Origin: Bacteroides sp.
GTDB lineage: Bacteria; Bacteroidota; Bacteroidia; Bacteroidales; Marinifilaceae
Direction of reading: 5' to 3'
DNA: 39,330 nucleotides
NCBI GenBank assembly: GCA_021771575.1
Contig: JAETOX010000014.1
Span: forward strand, 1 to 39,330
Part shown: positions 12,318-21,423 of the stretch, piece after piece
Layout of the letters: the number at the start of each line of letters is the position of its first letter
How positions within the stretch are numbered: position 1 is the first letter of the stretch
Made by a program: the position numbers and the translations under genes
The notes under the pieces: model-generated
Databases searched by the model: none
Seen by the model: only the letters and a program-made list of their open reading frames with translations
What the model was told of the DNA's origin: nothing

Positions 12318-13622
12318 ATGAACCATTTGAAAATCATCGGTATACTTGCTTTACTTTTTTCAGTTTTTGCCTGCAGTAAGGACAAAGAAGATACCATGTG
12401 GAAAAAATTGGTGGACCAAGGGGGATTGACGGAAGCAGGAAAGCAGGTCGATCCGGGAGATGTGATCCATGCTGTCGGCGAAGGTTATGAGGAGGGGGAC
12501 GAAATTATGCTGAACTTTTACTGGGAGACGGGCGAACCCTCTTATCCGGAAGGTTCGGTCAGAGGTTATTTTGCCCAAATGGTCGAAAAATCGGCTAATG
12601 GGATTCAGATTAAGCTGCCTTACCGTCTACCGGAATCCCGGGTGGAAGTCCTGTTGAAACGGGGAGGATATTTTATGAAATTGGGCGAAGTCCGCCTGAC
12701 GGATGGTCAAACCCCGAAAGAATACCGGCTGTATGGCATTAACAATAATCTCCACCAGAAAATCCTTTTCACAGACGTAACCCAAATCGAATGGATGGCA
12801 CCTAATGTGGCCGACAGGACACAATGGCCGCTTGAGGAATATCCGGATTTCCATTCGGTGGTGAACGCGTGGCGAACTTATGGACTTTGCGGACTAGCAG
12901 GAGAAAGCGGTGTGCCAAAACCATTCTTTGTGGACTTTTGTACAGGCGAATGGAAAAAGCTGAGTGAATACCGCGCACTGGCGTTGGCAGGAAACGGGAA
13001 TTCGGTTTTTGCCCTTTTAGAAACCGGCACCCGACAATACGGTGTTTTCAACGTGAGTGCAGGTCTCGATCGGAGCGAAGATTACCAGACGAAGAGCCCC
13101 TCTGTTTCTGAAAAGCAATTTGCGTTGCCAGACGATCTGCAACCGGAATATTTCGGTGATTATCCCGGCGTCTTCACACATTCCGCCGAAAACTTATTAT
13201 TCTCGGCTGATAAAGGGAACGGGAAGTGGGTTCCTGTGGTGTTTAATGCGTATAGCGGCTTTCATGAGCTGGAAGAAGTAGAAACTGAAGCCCTGATTCC
13301 TTTTTGTTTCGCTATTCCTCAACAAGGCCGATCTTCTGCTAAAAGCTTATACCGACAAGCAGGCTATATCATTAGCTCAGAAAAGGAAGGCAGCCGTTTC
13401 TGTCTTTTGGACGAAAAGAGTATGCAGCTTGAGGAGCCTTTTACCACAGCCCCCAATCGTGTTGCTTCGGTTAGCTCCACACCTGAACGACCAGGAGCGT
13501 TCACGGTGCATTTTATAGCCTACCGCGCAGGATTCTTAACCAATGAATTTCACTGGGATACCCAGGAATGGCAATCTATTGAATGGGGTAGCGTTTTTGA
13601 TGAAATTGTGTGGGGTAATTAG
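12318..13622 (+). CDS. Lipoprotein of unknown function
   Basis: 434 residues. The N-terminus MNHLKIIGILALLFSVFAC is a lipoprotein signal with the lipobox ending at Cys19, followed by SKDKED, so the mature protein is lipid-anchored. The first 110 or so residues (VDPGDVIHAVGEGYEEGDEI, then RVEVLLKRGGYFMKLGEVRL) resemble the IPT/TIG-like beta-sandwich modules often seen in Bacteroidales surface lipoproteins. The rest could be a beta-propeller-like or mixed fold, but I cannot name it. It is 78 bases after the aquaporin stop and could share its transcript. It converges with hydG, with a REP-like element between them. Confidence 0.7.
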   Translation: MNHLKIIGILALLFSVFACSKDKEDTMWKKLVDQGGLTEAGKQVDPGDVIHAVGEGYEEGDEIMLNFYWETGEPSYPEGSVRGYFAQMVEKSANGIQIKLPYRLPESRVEVLLKRGGYFMKLGEVRLTDGQTPKEYRLYGINNNLHQKILFTDVTQIEWMAPNVADRTQWPLEEYPDFHSVVNAWRTYGLCGLAGESGVPKPFFVDFCTGEWKKLSEYRALALAGNGNSVFALLETGTRQYGVFNVSAGLDRSEDYQTKSPSVSEKQFALPDDLQPEYFGDYPGVFTHSAENLLFSADKGNGKWVPVVFNAYSGFHELEEVETEALIPFCFAIPQQGRSSAKSLYRQAGYIISSEKEGSRFCLLDEKSMQLEEPFTTAPNRVASVSSTPERPGAFTVHFIAYRAGFLTNEFHWDTQEWQSIEWGSVFDEIVWGN

Positions 13623-13638
13623 CCGCTGAGCGGTCTCT

Positions 13639-13715
13639 GTCATCCTGAGCGAAACGAAGCATCTCCAACCACGAAGCGCTATTGCAAAGATGTTTCGCAC
13701 CGCTCAACAGGACAC
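13639..13715. repeat. REP-like inverted repeat between convergent genes
   Basis: The left arm, at 13639-13664, starts GTCATCCTGAGCGAAACG. The right arm (13688-13715) is an imperfect inverted copy, reading GTGTCCTGTTGAGCGGTGCG on the minus strand. The GTCATCCTGAGCGAA core resembles a repetitive extragenic palindrome found scattered in many bacterial genomes. It lies between convergent genes and may act as a two-way terminator. Confidence 0.55.
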
Positions 13716-13730
13716 AGGGGATTTATCTCC

Positions 13731-15230
13731 CTACATATACAAATCCCGCTCTCCGGAGGCGATTCGTTTGTAATAAGTGAGGAAAGTGGGTAATAATTTT
13801 TTCTCTGTAAAGAAAGGCATCCGTTCGATTTCCTGCAATTCTTTTTCGATCAGTTGCTCACCGATGCGGCGTGTTTCTGCAGAAGCATAATCATTCAGGT
13901 ATTCACGGAAAGTCAACACAGCATTGAGTTTACAAAACTTACCTTCCACACCTTTTTCCAAAAGATTCATGATCTTATCGCCTGTCCGGCCACAACGATA
14001 CCCGGCTGTACAGAAGGAAGTGATGTTCCCGTCCTCAGCCAGTTCCCGGATTACTTCGTCCAGGCTACGCTCGTCACCAAGCATAAACTGTACCTTATCG
14101 GGATTCTCTTGCTGCACTTTTTTCTCAGAGTAGGCACCGATACCGATTTTAGACGAAGCGTCGGTCTGTGTACAACCGTAATGGATAATCTCCCGTCTCA
14201 GATCGGCTCGTTCACGGGCTGTAACGATCAATCCCGTATAAGGAACGGCGAGGCGCAATACCATGACCAGCCGTTTGAACGCATCGTCTTTCACCAGATA
14301 CGGGGAATTCTCGCTGACAAACGATCCCAAAGCCGGTTGCATACGCGGGAAAGAAATGGTATGCGGACCGATACCGAATTGCCGTTCCAGATCGTGGGCA
14401 TGGTGAACCAATCCCATCACTTCGAAGCGCCAATCGTACAAGCCGAATAAAGCACCGATCGCCACATCGTCGATTCCGGCATCCATAGCCCGGTGCATGG
14501 CATACAAACGCCAACGGAAATTTCCTTTTATGGTATTTGCCGGATGCAATTCGGCATACCGTCCCGGATGATAGGTTTCCTGGAATACCTGATAAGTTCC
14601 GATTCCTGCCCTCCACAATTTACGAAGATTTTCGATACTCATCGGCGCCGCATTGATATTGATACGGCGGATATTGTTGAACCCACTACCGGTGGGGGTA
14701 GTTCGTTTAGTGGCATAGATCGCAGCCATAGAGTCGGCGATATAATCGGCATCGCTATGAGGATGTTCCCCATAGACGGCAATCAAACGTTTATGTCCTT
14801 CATCGATGATTGCCTCCGTTTCCCGGCGAATCTCTTCCATTGTCAGCACATGCCGCTTTTCCTCGCAATTATCACTCCGGAAACCGCAATATACACAACT
14901 ATTCACGCAAAGATTCGAACAATACAAAGGAGCGAAGAAAACGATCCGGTTATCGTACACCCGCTTTTTCACTTCCAAAGCGGTTTCCCGCATTTCTTCC
15001 AGCAAATCCGGATCTTCGACATTCAACAATACGGCTGTTTCTTCGGGCGACAAAAGCTTTATATCCAAAGATTTTTGTAATATATCCCGCACCCGGCCTG
15101 CATCCGGATTCCGCTGTTTTTCCAAGTTATTGAAAATGGAAGTTTCATCGATAAAATCTTTACCGTTGACCAAATATTTTTCAATTTCAGCCGGTTTAAT
15201 CACCTGCTGAGACCATTCTCTTACATTCAT
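13731..15230 (-). CDS. hydG: HydG-type radical SAM [FeFe] hydrogenase maturase, altered C-terminal cluster motif
   Basis: 499 residues, close to the usual HydG length of about 470. The radical SAM motif is CVNSCVYC (Cys108, Cys112, Cys115; C-x3-C-x2-C). HydG and ThiH share a tyrosine-lyase TIM barrel, here with GIGTYQVFQETYHP and GIDDVAIGALFGLYDWRFEV. HydG cleaves tyrosine to supply CO and cyanide for the H-cluster and needs a C-terminal auxiliary cluster bound by C-x2-C-x22-C. Here the motif reads FCTAGYRCGRTGD...KFC: Cys407 and Cys433 keep the right positions, but the middle one is Gly410, with a new Cys413 three residues later. So it may be a HydG subgroup with shifted ligation or a related enzyme with another product. 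Its presence fits the two hydrogenases at 2.5-7 kb, but it is a separate unit. HydE and HydF are not in the window. Confidence 0.82.
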   Translation of the reverse strand: MNVREWSQQVIKPAEIEKYLVNGKDFIDETSIFNNLEKQRNPDAGRVRDILQKSLDIKLLSPEETAVLLNVEDPDLLEEMRETALEVKKRVYDNRIVFFAPLYCSNLCVNSCVYCGFRSDNCEEKRHVLTMEEIRRETEAIIDEGHKRLIAVYGEHPHSDADYIADSMAAIYATKRTTPTGSGFNNIRRININAAPMSIENLRKLWRAGIGTYQVFQETYHPGRYAELHPANTIKGNFRWRLYAMHRAMDAGIDDVAIGALFGLYDWRFEVMGLVHHAHDLERQFGIGPHTISFPRMQPALGSFVSENSPYLVKDDAFKRLVMVLRLAVPYTGLIVTARERADLRREIIHYGCTQTDASSKIGIGAYSEKKVQQENPDKVQFMLGDERSLDEVIRELAEDGNITSFCTAGYRCGRTGDKIMNLLEKGVEGKFCKLNAVLTFREYLNDYASAETRRIGEQLIEKELQEIERMPFFTEKKLLPTFLTYYKRIASGERDLYM

Positions 15231-15323
15231 AGTTATTTCAGTTCGATTGAATTCTCAAAATACGGAAATATTTTCCACATATAAAAATAAAAAGCAAAAT
15301 CAATCCCATCGGATTTTCCCCCG

Positions 15324-17111
15324 TCATTTTACGGTCAATCCCCAAACATCGGCATAGCGAGGATACTTTTCACGAATTCGGTATACTTCTTTCCAACAGT
15401 CGGCATAGGTAGCAAAAGCAGCAATACTCACCCGAAACATTCCGTTCTCATTCTGCAAAATCGTACTGTCTTTGAAATTCATACTTACCAGGCGATTTCT
15501 TAGATTAATGGCCCTCTGTTTGCTTTTAAAGCTTCCGACGATGACGTAATAAGCCTGGAGGGTATTACTTTCCGTATCGATCACCTTCTCTTCCATCCCG
15601 GCGGGTTGAGGCTCGGGTTCGGAAAAAGTTTCCGGCTGTACGGTATTTTTCTTAACAGTGATAGGAGTCACCGATACTTCGTTGGGTAGTTCCACTATTC
15701 TTTTTCTTTTCTGACGGTCTTTATGTCCGAACAACAAGTTGATACCGAAACGTGCATTTGCAGATTGAATATTGGTATAATTGGCGGCCAGTAAATTGTC
15801 GGAAGCGGCGTAAAGCTGGAAAGGTCCCAGTTTAGCCGTGATCCCCGCGCCCACGTTCACATAGCTCCCGCGTGTCATGCTATAGGAAACAGAAGCACTC
15901 ACATTTCTCAGAAAACGAGCGTTCATGGAGGCTGTCAATGAAGGAATAAACATGCTATTGATGACAGAAGCGCGAAACAAACCGCCTACATGGAACATCT
16001 TATTCAATTCGTAAGTCGCCCCTAAATAAAGTTTAGGACTCAACAGGGTGGTATAAGTTTCTCCTTTATTCTTCAAACGGAAATTATCCTTCAAATCGTC
16101 AGCTATTTTCTGAAAAGCGCTGTCGATGGAAATATGGTTCTCGTTGTTTTTATTTATACTGTGCGAAATATCGGCTCCCTCCCACAAGAAATCGGCATCC
16201 TGATAAAAGTTATAAGTAAAATCCTTATTCCCCCAATGGATAAAACCCAAATCTGTCAAGCTGGCGAATAATTTCACTTTATCGTTTAGCTGGTACTCTC
16301 CGCCCAATTCAATGGCAAATCCGGGATTCCGGGTATTCAGGAAATCTGCCACTTTCAAATCGTCGGTATTCAAATCAAAATCGTCCCAATCGATAGGTTG
16401 GTTCGGTTCGAAGGGTAGTCCGGTTTGTTCGTTGCGGATATTGACCGGTGCAGTTATGCGGATATTTTGCCGGGAATGCAACTTCATCGTCCCATCGGCT
16501 TTTGTCTCTATGTCCAATTCAGAATCGGTTGTATGCACATTGGCTACGCCGGCCAGGAATTTTACCCTTGCTCCTACTGTCAGTTTTTGATTCACTTGCC
16601 TGGAGAGCCCTAAAGCGATTTCCAGATAAGAATTGACATTTACACCGAGTTTACCGAAATCCATATCCGGATGGGTGGTATTCCCATATTTCAGGAAAGT
16701 AAAAAGATCTTTGTTATAACGAAAAAGGAAATCGTTTTTCTGAGTAATATCCAAAGTCCCGTACCAACTCCTGGCTTTTACGCCGACGGAGAGAATAGAA
16801 TTCTCATTGTTGAATAAAATGTAATTGCGTTTATGTAAAGATTTGTAGAATTTATCGATATCCATATATACCGAATCCGCGCGCTTATACAACAGATCTT
16901 CCACTGTAAAGGAGGAGTTCAGGTAATTCACGAAAATTCCACTCAAGCCGGGCAGCCCGATAAACACATTGTACTCCGGCTGATAAGCCGGATTCAGACG
17001 ATACTGCTGAGGAAGATTAGACAAAAAATAAGAAGTATTGTTTCCATCCTGAGCTTTAACACCACCTACTAAAGAAATGATTGTCAACACAATCAACCCA
17101 ATTCGCTTCAT
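15324..17111 (-). CDS. DUF5723-like outer-membrane barrel protein with C-terminal SPOR domain
   Basis: 595 residues. The signal peptide MKRIGLIVLTIISLVGGVKA is followed by LSNLPQQYRLNPAYQPEYNVFIGLPGLSG, the entry typical of DUF5723 and PorP/SprF-like Bacteroidota barrels. Residues 30-480 have amphipathic beta-strand patterning consistent with an outer-membrane barrel. Residues 515-595 are a SPOR domain (AYYVIVGSFKSKQRAINLRN, then FRVSIAAFATYADCWKEVYR), a peptidoglycan-binding fold. The combination suggests an outer-membrane protein tethered to the cell wall, possibly linked to gliding/type IX-like machinery or cell division. PorP/SprF proteins are nearer 300 residues, so DUF5723 is preferred. 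Confidence 0.75.
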   Translation of the reverse strand: MKRIGLIVLTIISLVGGVKAQDGNNTSYFLSNLPQQYRLNPAYQPEYNVFIGLPGLSGIFVNYLNSSFTVEDLLYKRADSVYMDIDKFYKSLHKRNYILFNNENSILSVGVKARSWYGTLDITQKNDFLFRYNKDLFTFLKYGNTTHPDMDFGKLGVNVNSYLEIALGLSRQVNQKLTVGARVKFLAGVANVHTTDSELDIETKADGTMKLHSRQNIRITAPVNIRNEQTGLPFEPNQPIDWDDFDLNTDDLKVADFLNTRNPGFAIELGGEYQLNDKVKLFASLTDLGFIHWGNKDFTYNFYQDADFLWEGADISHSINKNNENHISIDSAFQKIADDLKDNFRLKNKGETYTTLLSPKLYLGATYELNKMFHVGGLFRASVINSMFIPSLTASMNARFLRNVSASVSYSMTRGSYVNVGAGITAKLGPFQLYAASDNLLAANYTNIQSANARFGINLLFGHKDRQKRKRIVELPNEVSVTPITVKKNTVQPETFSEPEPQPAGMEEKVIDTESNTLQAYYVIVGSFKSKQRAINLRNRLVSMNFKDSTILQNENGMFRVSIAAFATYADCWKEVYRIREKYPRYADVWGLTVK

Positions 17112-17202
17112 ACATTAAAAATTTCAAACACCATTAATCGCGATGTAAATGTATGTTAAATATTCAAGATATTCAATAAATAGTCCTTATTTTTATTTTC
17201 GT

Positions 17203-17517
17203 TTAAATGTCATATCCCAATTCCAGTTTGGCCACCTCACTCATCCGATCGGGAGTCCAGGCAGGCTCGAATACCAGATTCACCGTAACACTGTCTATGC
17301 CTTCGATTTCCATTATCGTATCATGCACCTGTTGTACGATTTCATCTGCAATGGGGCATCCCGGAGCGGTCAGGGTCATGTGAACCAGTACTTCCGAAGG
17401 TTTGGGGAATTCGATGTCGTATACCAACCCCAGTTCCCAGATATTCACCGGAATTTCGGGATCATAAACGGTACACAATTTTTCAATAACGAGGTCTTTT
17501 AATATATTTGTTGTCAT
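17203..17517 (-). CDS. sufT: SufT/MIP18-family Fe-S assembly protein (DUF59)
   Basis: 104 residues, a single DUF59 domain. It shows the conserved DPEIPVNIWELGLVYDI near residue 19 and the cysteine-containing loop TAPGCPIADEI near residue 50, which in this family holds the reactive Cys. SufT helps mature Fe-S proteins under high demand. It is the last gene of the suf operon, 39 bases after sufE, a common arrangement in Bacteroidota. PaaD-like proteins share the domain, but the context settles the assignment. Confidence 0.88.
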   Translation of the reverse strand: MTTNILKDLVIEKLCTVYDPEIPVNIWELGLVYDIEFPKPSEVLVHMTLTAPGCPIADEIVQQVHDTIMEIEGIDSVTVNLVFEPAWTPDRMSEVAKLELGYDI

Positions 17518-17556
17518 AAATTTATTTCTTTTAAACCAAAACCGGCCGACGATCGG

Positions 17557-17976
17557 TTATTTTGTCGCTGCCGCAGCAATGGCATACATTTTTATCTGTT
17601 TCACCATGGCCAAAAGACCATTGGAACGGGTTGGCGACAGATGTTGGGCCAAACGGATTTCATCAATAAAATGTAAATCTGCTTTAGCAATATCTGCCGG
17701 CGTCTGTCCCGAGAATACCCGGATCAATAATCCGGCGATTCCTTTGGTGATAATCGCATCGCTATCAGCCGTGAAATAAAGAAGTCCGTCTTTCATTTCA
17801 GCATGAAACCATACCCTGGACTGGCAACCTTTGATGAGGTTATCCTCGGTCTTATATGCTTCGTCCATCCCTTCGAGTCCCGAACCGAGCTCAATGAGAT
17901 AAGCATATTTATCCATCCAGTCGTCAAAAACTGAAAATTCAGCTACAATGTCTTTTTCTATTTCTTCTATTGTCAT
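17557..17976 (-). CDS. sufE: SufE, sulfur acceptor for SufS
   Basis: 139 residues, typical for SufE. The acceptor Cys51 lies in IKGCQSRVW, the family's active-site loop. SufE takes the persulfide from SufS and passes it to the SufBCD scaffold. The N-terminal helix and the FDDWMDKYAYLIELG segment also match the family. It lies 3 bases downstream of sufS, so the two are almost certainly co-translated. SufU is ruled out because it has a different fold with zinc ligands. Confidence 0.93.
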   Translation of the reverse strand: MTIEEIEKDIVAEFSVFDDWMDKYAYLIELGSGLEGMDEAYKTEDNLIKGCQSRVWFHAEMKDGLLYFTADSDAIITKGIAGLLIRVFSGQTPADIAKADLHFIDEIRLAQHLSPTRSNGLLAMVKQIKMYAIAAAATK

Positions 17977-17979
17977 ATA

Positions 17980-19209
17980 TTATCCCTGTTTAATTCCGAA
18001 TATTTGTGCCACCTTTGCCAACCCTTTACAGAAGAGGTCGATTTCCTCGCGGGTATTGTACATGGCCAGCGAAGCCCGGACCATACCGGTAACCCCGTAA
18101 TGCTGCATCACCGGTTCGGCACATAACTGCCCGGTACGGATGGCAATTCCCATTTTATCCAGCAATACCCCGGTATCCGAATGATGGATATCCCCCAAAG
18201 CAAAGGAAATAACCGAAGATTTACAAGCAGCCTCACCGAATAAGCGTATACCCGCCACCTCCTTCATTTTATCCATCGCATATGCCAACAATTCCTGCTC
18301 GTAAGCCGCAATATTTTCCTGTCCCAATGCTTCTACATAGCGGATGGCTTCCCCTAATCCGATAATACCGATAAAATCCGGCGTTCCGGCCTCGAACTTA
18401 AAGGGTAATTCATTATAAGTGGTTTTCTCGAAACGTACTTCCCTGATCATTTCTCCTCCGCCTTGCCAGGGGGGCATGCGGTCGAGCAAATCTTCTTTAC
18501 CATACAATACCCCGACTCCCGTAGGCCCGTAAATCTTATGTCCCGAAAAAGCAAAAAAATCACAATCGAGTTCCTGAACATCTATCGGCATATGTTGAAT
18601 AGCCTGCGCCCCATCCACCAATACTTTCGCACCGACAGCATGCGCGCGGGCAATGATGGACCGGACAGGATTTACTGTCCCTAATACATTTGAAACATAA
18701 GCGATTCCAACTAATTTTACTTTTTCAGTAAGCAAAGTGTCCAAATGCGACAATTCTAATTCTCCGTTATCGCGGAAAGGGATCACTTTCAGTACGGCCC
18801 CCTTTCTCTCACACAACATTTGCCAAGGCACGATGTTGGCATGGTGTTCCATCTCAGTTACCAAAATTTCGTCCCCTTCCCGGATGAAGGCTTCTCCGAA
18901 GGTCTGAGCAACCAGATTGATACTTTCGGTAGTTCCACGGGTAAAGATGATCTCTTTGCCAGAAGCGGCATGGAGGAAGCGGCGGACATCTTCCCGGGCC
19001 TCTTCGTTGGCATCCGTGCATTTATTACTCAGAAAATGTATTCCCCGATGTACATTGGAGTTATATTTTAAATAATACTCCGTCATCTTTTCTACCACTG
19101 GCAAAGGCCGTTGGGTAGTCGCCCCATTATCCAGGTAAACCAACCGTTTACCATAAACTTTTTCCTGCAGAATCGGAAAATCACTTCTGATTTTTTCTAT
19201 ATCTAACAT
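17980..19209 (-). CDS. sufS: SufS cysteine desulfurase
   Basis: 409 residues, standard for group II cysteine desulfurases. It is PLP-dependent and removes sulfur from cysteine to form alanine and an enzyme persulfide. The Schiff-base lysine is Lys225 in FSGHKIYGP, the PLP-ring His123 is in MEHHANIVPW, and the persulfide Cys363 is in RTGQLCAEP, where IscS/NifS enzymes differ. It starts 24 bases after sufD. Alanine/selenocysteine lyase activity is possible in vitro for the family, but the operon points to Fe-S work. Confidence 0.95.
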   Translation of the reverse strand: MLDIEKIRSDFPILQEKVYGKRLVYLDNGATTQRPLPVVEKMTEYYLKYNSNVHRGIHFLSNKCTDANEEAREDVRRFLHAASGKEIIFTRGTTESINLVAQTFGEAFIREGDEILVTEMEHHANIVPWQMLCERKGAVLKVIPFRDNGELELSHLDTLLTEKVKLVGIAYVSNVLGTVNPVRSIIARAHAVGAKVLVDGAQAIQHMPIDVQELDCDFFAFSGHKIYGPTGVGVLYGKEDLLDRMPPWQGGGEMIREVRFEKTTYNELPFKFEAGTPDFIGIIGLGEAIRYVEALGQENIAAYEQELLAYAMDKMKEVAGIRLFGEAACKSSVISFALGDIHHSDTGVLLDKMGIAIRTGQLCAEPVMQHYGVTGMVRASLAMYNTREEIDLFCKGLAKVAQIFGIKQG

Positions 19210-19233
19210 CTCTCAAAACGATTTACCGATGGA

Positions 19234-20595
19234 TTATTTCTTGCATTTCATCACACAATGATGACATTTGGAGAGTTCCCCCCTCAATCGTTTATCGATC
19301 AGATTGTCGATCTCTACCCGCAACGGTTCCAGCTTCACACGCTGAATAATATCGTGAGCAAACCCGAACATCATCATCATACGGGCTTCTTCCAGCCCGA
19401 TTCCGCGCGACCGCAGATAGAACATGGCCTCTTCGTCCAACTGCCCAACTGTAGCCCCGTGACTACATTTTACATCGTCGGCATCGATCACTAACTGTGG
19501 TTTGGTATTTACCCGCGCCGTATCGGTCAACAACAAATTGTTATTCGCCTGATAAGCCTCGGTTTTCTGAGCATCGGGTCTCACCCGGATGCAACCGCTG
19601 AAATTGGCCAGCGAGGCATCGTCCATTACCCCCTTGAAATGCTCATTGCTTATACAATGCGGTGCGATATGATCGATATAGGAAAAATTGTCTACGATCT
19701 GATTTTTATCCAGAATATACATGCCGTATAAGTGACATTCTCCTCCTTCTTCATTCATGGCGACATACATATTATTACGGATCGTTCCACCATACAGGGT
19801 GACCAGATTACTTTCAAACACCGAGTTCCGGTGTTCCGAAACAAACAGCGAATTTATTTGTGAAGCCCCGAGATGCTGATTCTGCACCTGATAATATTCC
19901 ATGCGAGCCCGCGGTCCCAGATACACCTCCGTGGTATTATTCACCAAAAATTCCTGTTCCGAAAGCGTATGGTCGCACACCAATACAGAAGCCCGGGCAT
20001 TTTTGCCCAGAATAATCAGGTTGCGCTGGAAGGCCATCAACCCGGTATTTGCCCGAAGTAAATTGATAATCTGCAATGGACGTTCCATCACAACATCATC
20101 GGGCACATATACGAATATACCATCCTGGGCAAAAGCTGTATTCAAGGCAACCAAGCCGTCGTTCCGGGCTGCCGAAGCATAATGATTGTAATGCCGGGCC
20201 AACAAATCCGGATATTTCACGCTGGCCTCCCGCAAACTGCAAATCACGACTTCCTCGGGTATTTCCGGCTCGATATTTTCATCGAACCACCAACCGTTGA
20301 CCGTCAAGACCGGATTGGTCTGCAGATTGGTGACAGCACAACGAAAAGTTTCGTTCATATCCACTTCCTGCCGGATATATTTCAATACCACGTTATAATC
20401 CCTGCTGAATAAAGGCAACAGATTGAGGTAGCTATATTCCTCCTTTTTGAAGGGTATACCCCCTAAATCCACAAATTTCCGGAAAGCTTCTTCACGACAC
20501 CCGTTTATAACGGCTCCACATCCTTTATCGAGCAAAGTCCGTCCATCCCTGAAAAGTGTCGCAAAATCAGCATTTATTTTCTCTAGACTATCCAT
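19234..20595 (-). CDS. sufD: SufD scaffold subunit of the SufBC2D complex
   Basis: 453 residues with the SufB/SufD beta-helix domain in the C-terminal two thirds. Visible signatures are VIDADDVKCSHGATVGQLDEEAMFYLRSRGI near residue 365, whose CSHGAT holds the conserved SufD His, and GIGLEEARMMMMFGFA. The N-terminal third is more variable, as usual. SufD pairs with SufB and two SufC ATPases as the scaffold for nascent clusters. It lies between sufC (41 bases) and sufS (24 bases). The tail ends in a short Cys/His stretch KCHHCVMKCKK that could bind metal; I do not know whether it is conserved. Confidence 0.93.
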   Translation of the reverse strand: MDSLEKINADFATLFRDGRTLLDKGCGAVINGCREEAFRKFVDLGGIPFKKEEYSYLNLLPLFSRDYNVVLKYIRQEVDMNETFRCAVTNLQTNPVLTVNGWWFDENIEPEIPEEVVICSLREASVKYPDLLARHYNHYASAARNDGLVALNTAFAQDGIFVYVPDDVVMERPLQIINLLRANTGLMAFQRNLIILGKNARASVLVCDHTLSEQEFLVNNTTEVYLGPRARMEYYQVQNQHLGASQINSLFVSEHRNSVFESNLVTLYGGTIRNNMYVAMNEEGGECHLYGMYILDKNQIVDNFSYIDHIAPHCISNEHFKGVMDDASLANFSGCIRVRPDAQKTEAYQANNNLLLTDTARVNTKPQLVIDADDVKCSHGATVGQLDEEAMFYLRSRGIGLEEARMMMMFGFAHDIIQRVKLEPLRVEIDNLIDKRLRGELSKCHHCVMKCKK

Positions 20596-20636
20596 CCCAT
20601 TTCAGTTTCAAATTTCTACCCGCTTATCATTTTCCA

Positions 20637-21389
20637 TTATCTCCCCACTTCTTCCTTAATCCAGTCATATCCCTTCTCTTCCAACTCGGCCACTAATTCT
20701 TTACCGGCTGTTTTGACGATACGGCCATCATAGAGTACGTGCACAACATCGGGAACGATATAATCCAGCAAGCGCTGATAATGAGTGATCACGATCGTTG
20801 CATTGTCCGGACGTTTCAATTTATTCACCCCATTGGCCACTATGCGGAGCGCATCGATATCCAACCCCGAATCGGTCTCGTCGAGAATGGCCAGTTTAGG
20901 CTCGAGTACCGCCATCTGGAAAATTTCGTTCTTTTTCTTTTCCCCTCCGGAAAATCCTTCGTTTAACGAACGGTTTAACAATTTATTATCGATGCCAACC
21001 AGCTCCATTTTTTGCCGGATCATTTTCAGGAAATCCCCTGCCGGAAAAGGAGGTTGTCCGCGATACTTGCGAATCTCATTTACCGCAGTTTTCAAAAAAT
21101 TCACGGTACTTACCCCCGGAATTTCGACCGGATATTGAAAACTCATGAAGATCCCTTCCCGGGCACGATCTTCAGCCGGTAACTGCAACAGGTCTTTCCC
21201 GTTGAACTCGATTTCTCCTTCTGTCACCTCGAAACGTTCGCGACCGGTCAATACAGACGATAACGTGCTTTTTCCGGCCCCGTTAGGACCCATGATAGCG
21301 TGGACCTCTCCTTCCCTGATTTCCAGGTTTATCCCTTTCAATATCTCTTTACCGTCAACTGCGGCATGTAAATTTTTTATTTTTAACAT
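20637..21389 (-). CDS. sufC: SufC, ABC-type ATPase of the SUF complex
   Basis: 250 residues, one soluble ABC ATPase domain. Walker A is GPNGAGKST (34-42), the signature is FSGGEKKKNEI, and Walker B is LAILDETDSGLDID. The DETDSGLD form in place of DEP is characteristic of SufC. It drives conformational change in the SufB-SufD scaffold during cluster assembly. There is no membrane partner, which argues against a transporter. It lies 34 bases after sufB. Confidence 0.96.
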   Translation of the reverse strand: MLKIKNLHAAVDGKEILKGINLEIREGEVHAIMGPNGAGKSTLSSVLTGRERFEVTEGEIEFNGKDLLQLPAEDRAREGIFMSFQYPVEIPGVSTVNFLKTAVNEIRKYRGQPPFPAGDFLKMIRQKMELVGIDNKLLNRSLNEGFSGGEKKKNEIFQMAVLEPKLAILDETDSGLDIDALRIVANGVNKLKRPDNATIVITHYQRLLDYIVPDVVHVLYDGRIVKTAGKELVAELEEKGYDWIKEEVGR

Positions 21390-21423
21390 CGTACCTATAT
21401 TTATGATCTACGAAATTTAACCT

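Noticed and set aside
19234-20595. Second SufB rather than SufD
   Set aside because: It lacks the SufB GDKCGAHT cysteine motif and carries the SufD-like CSHGAT segment.
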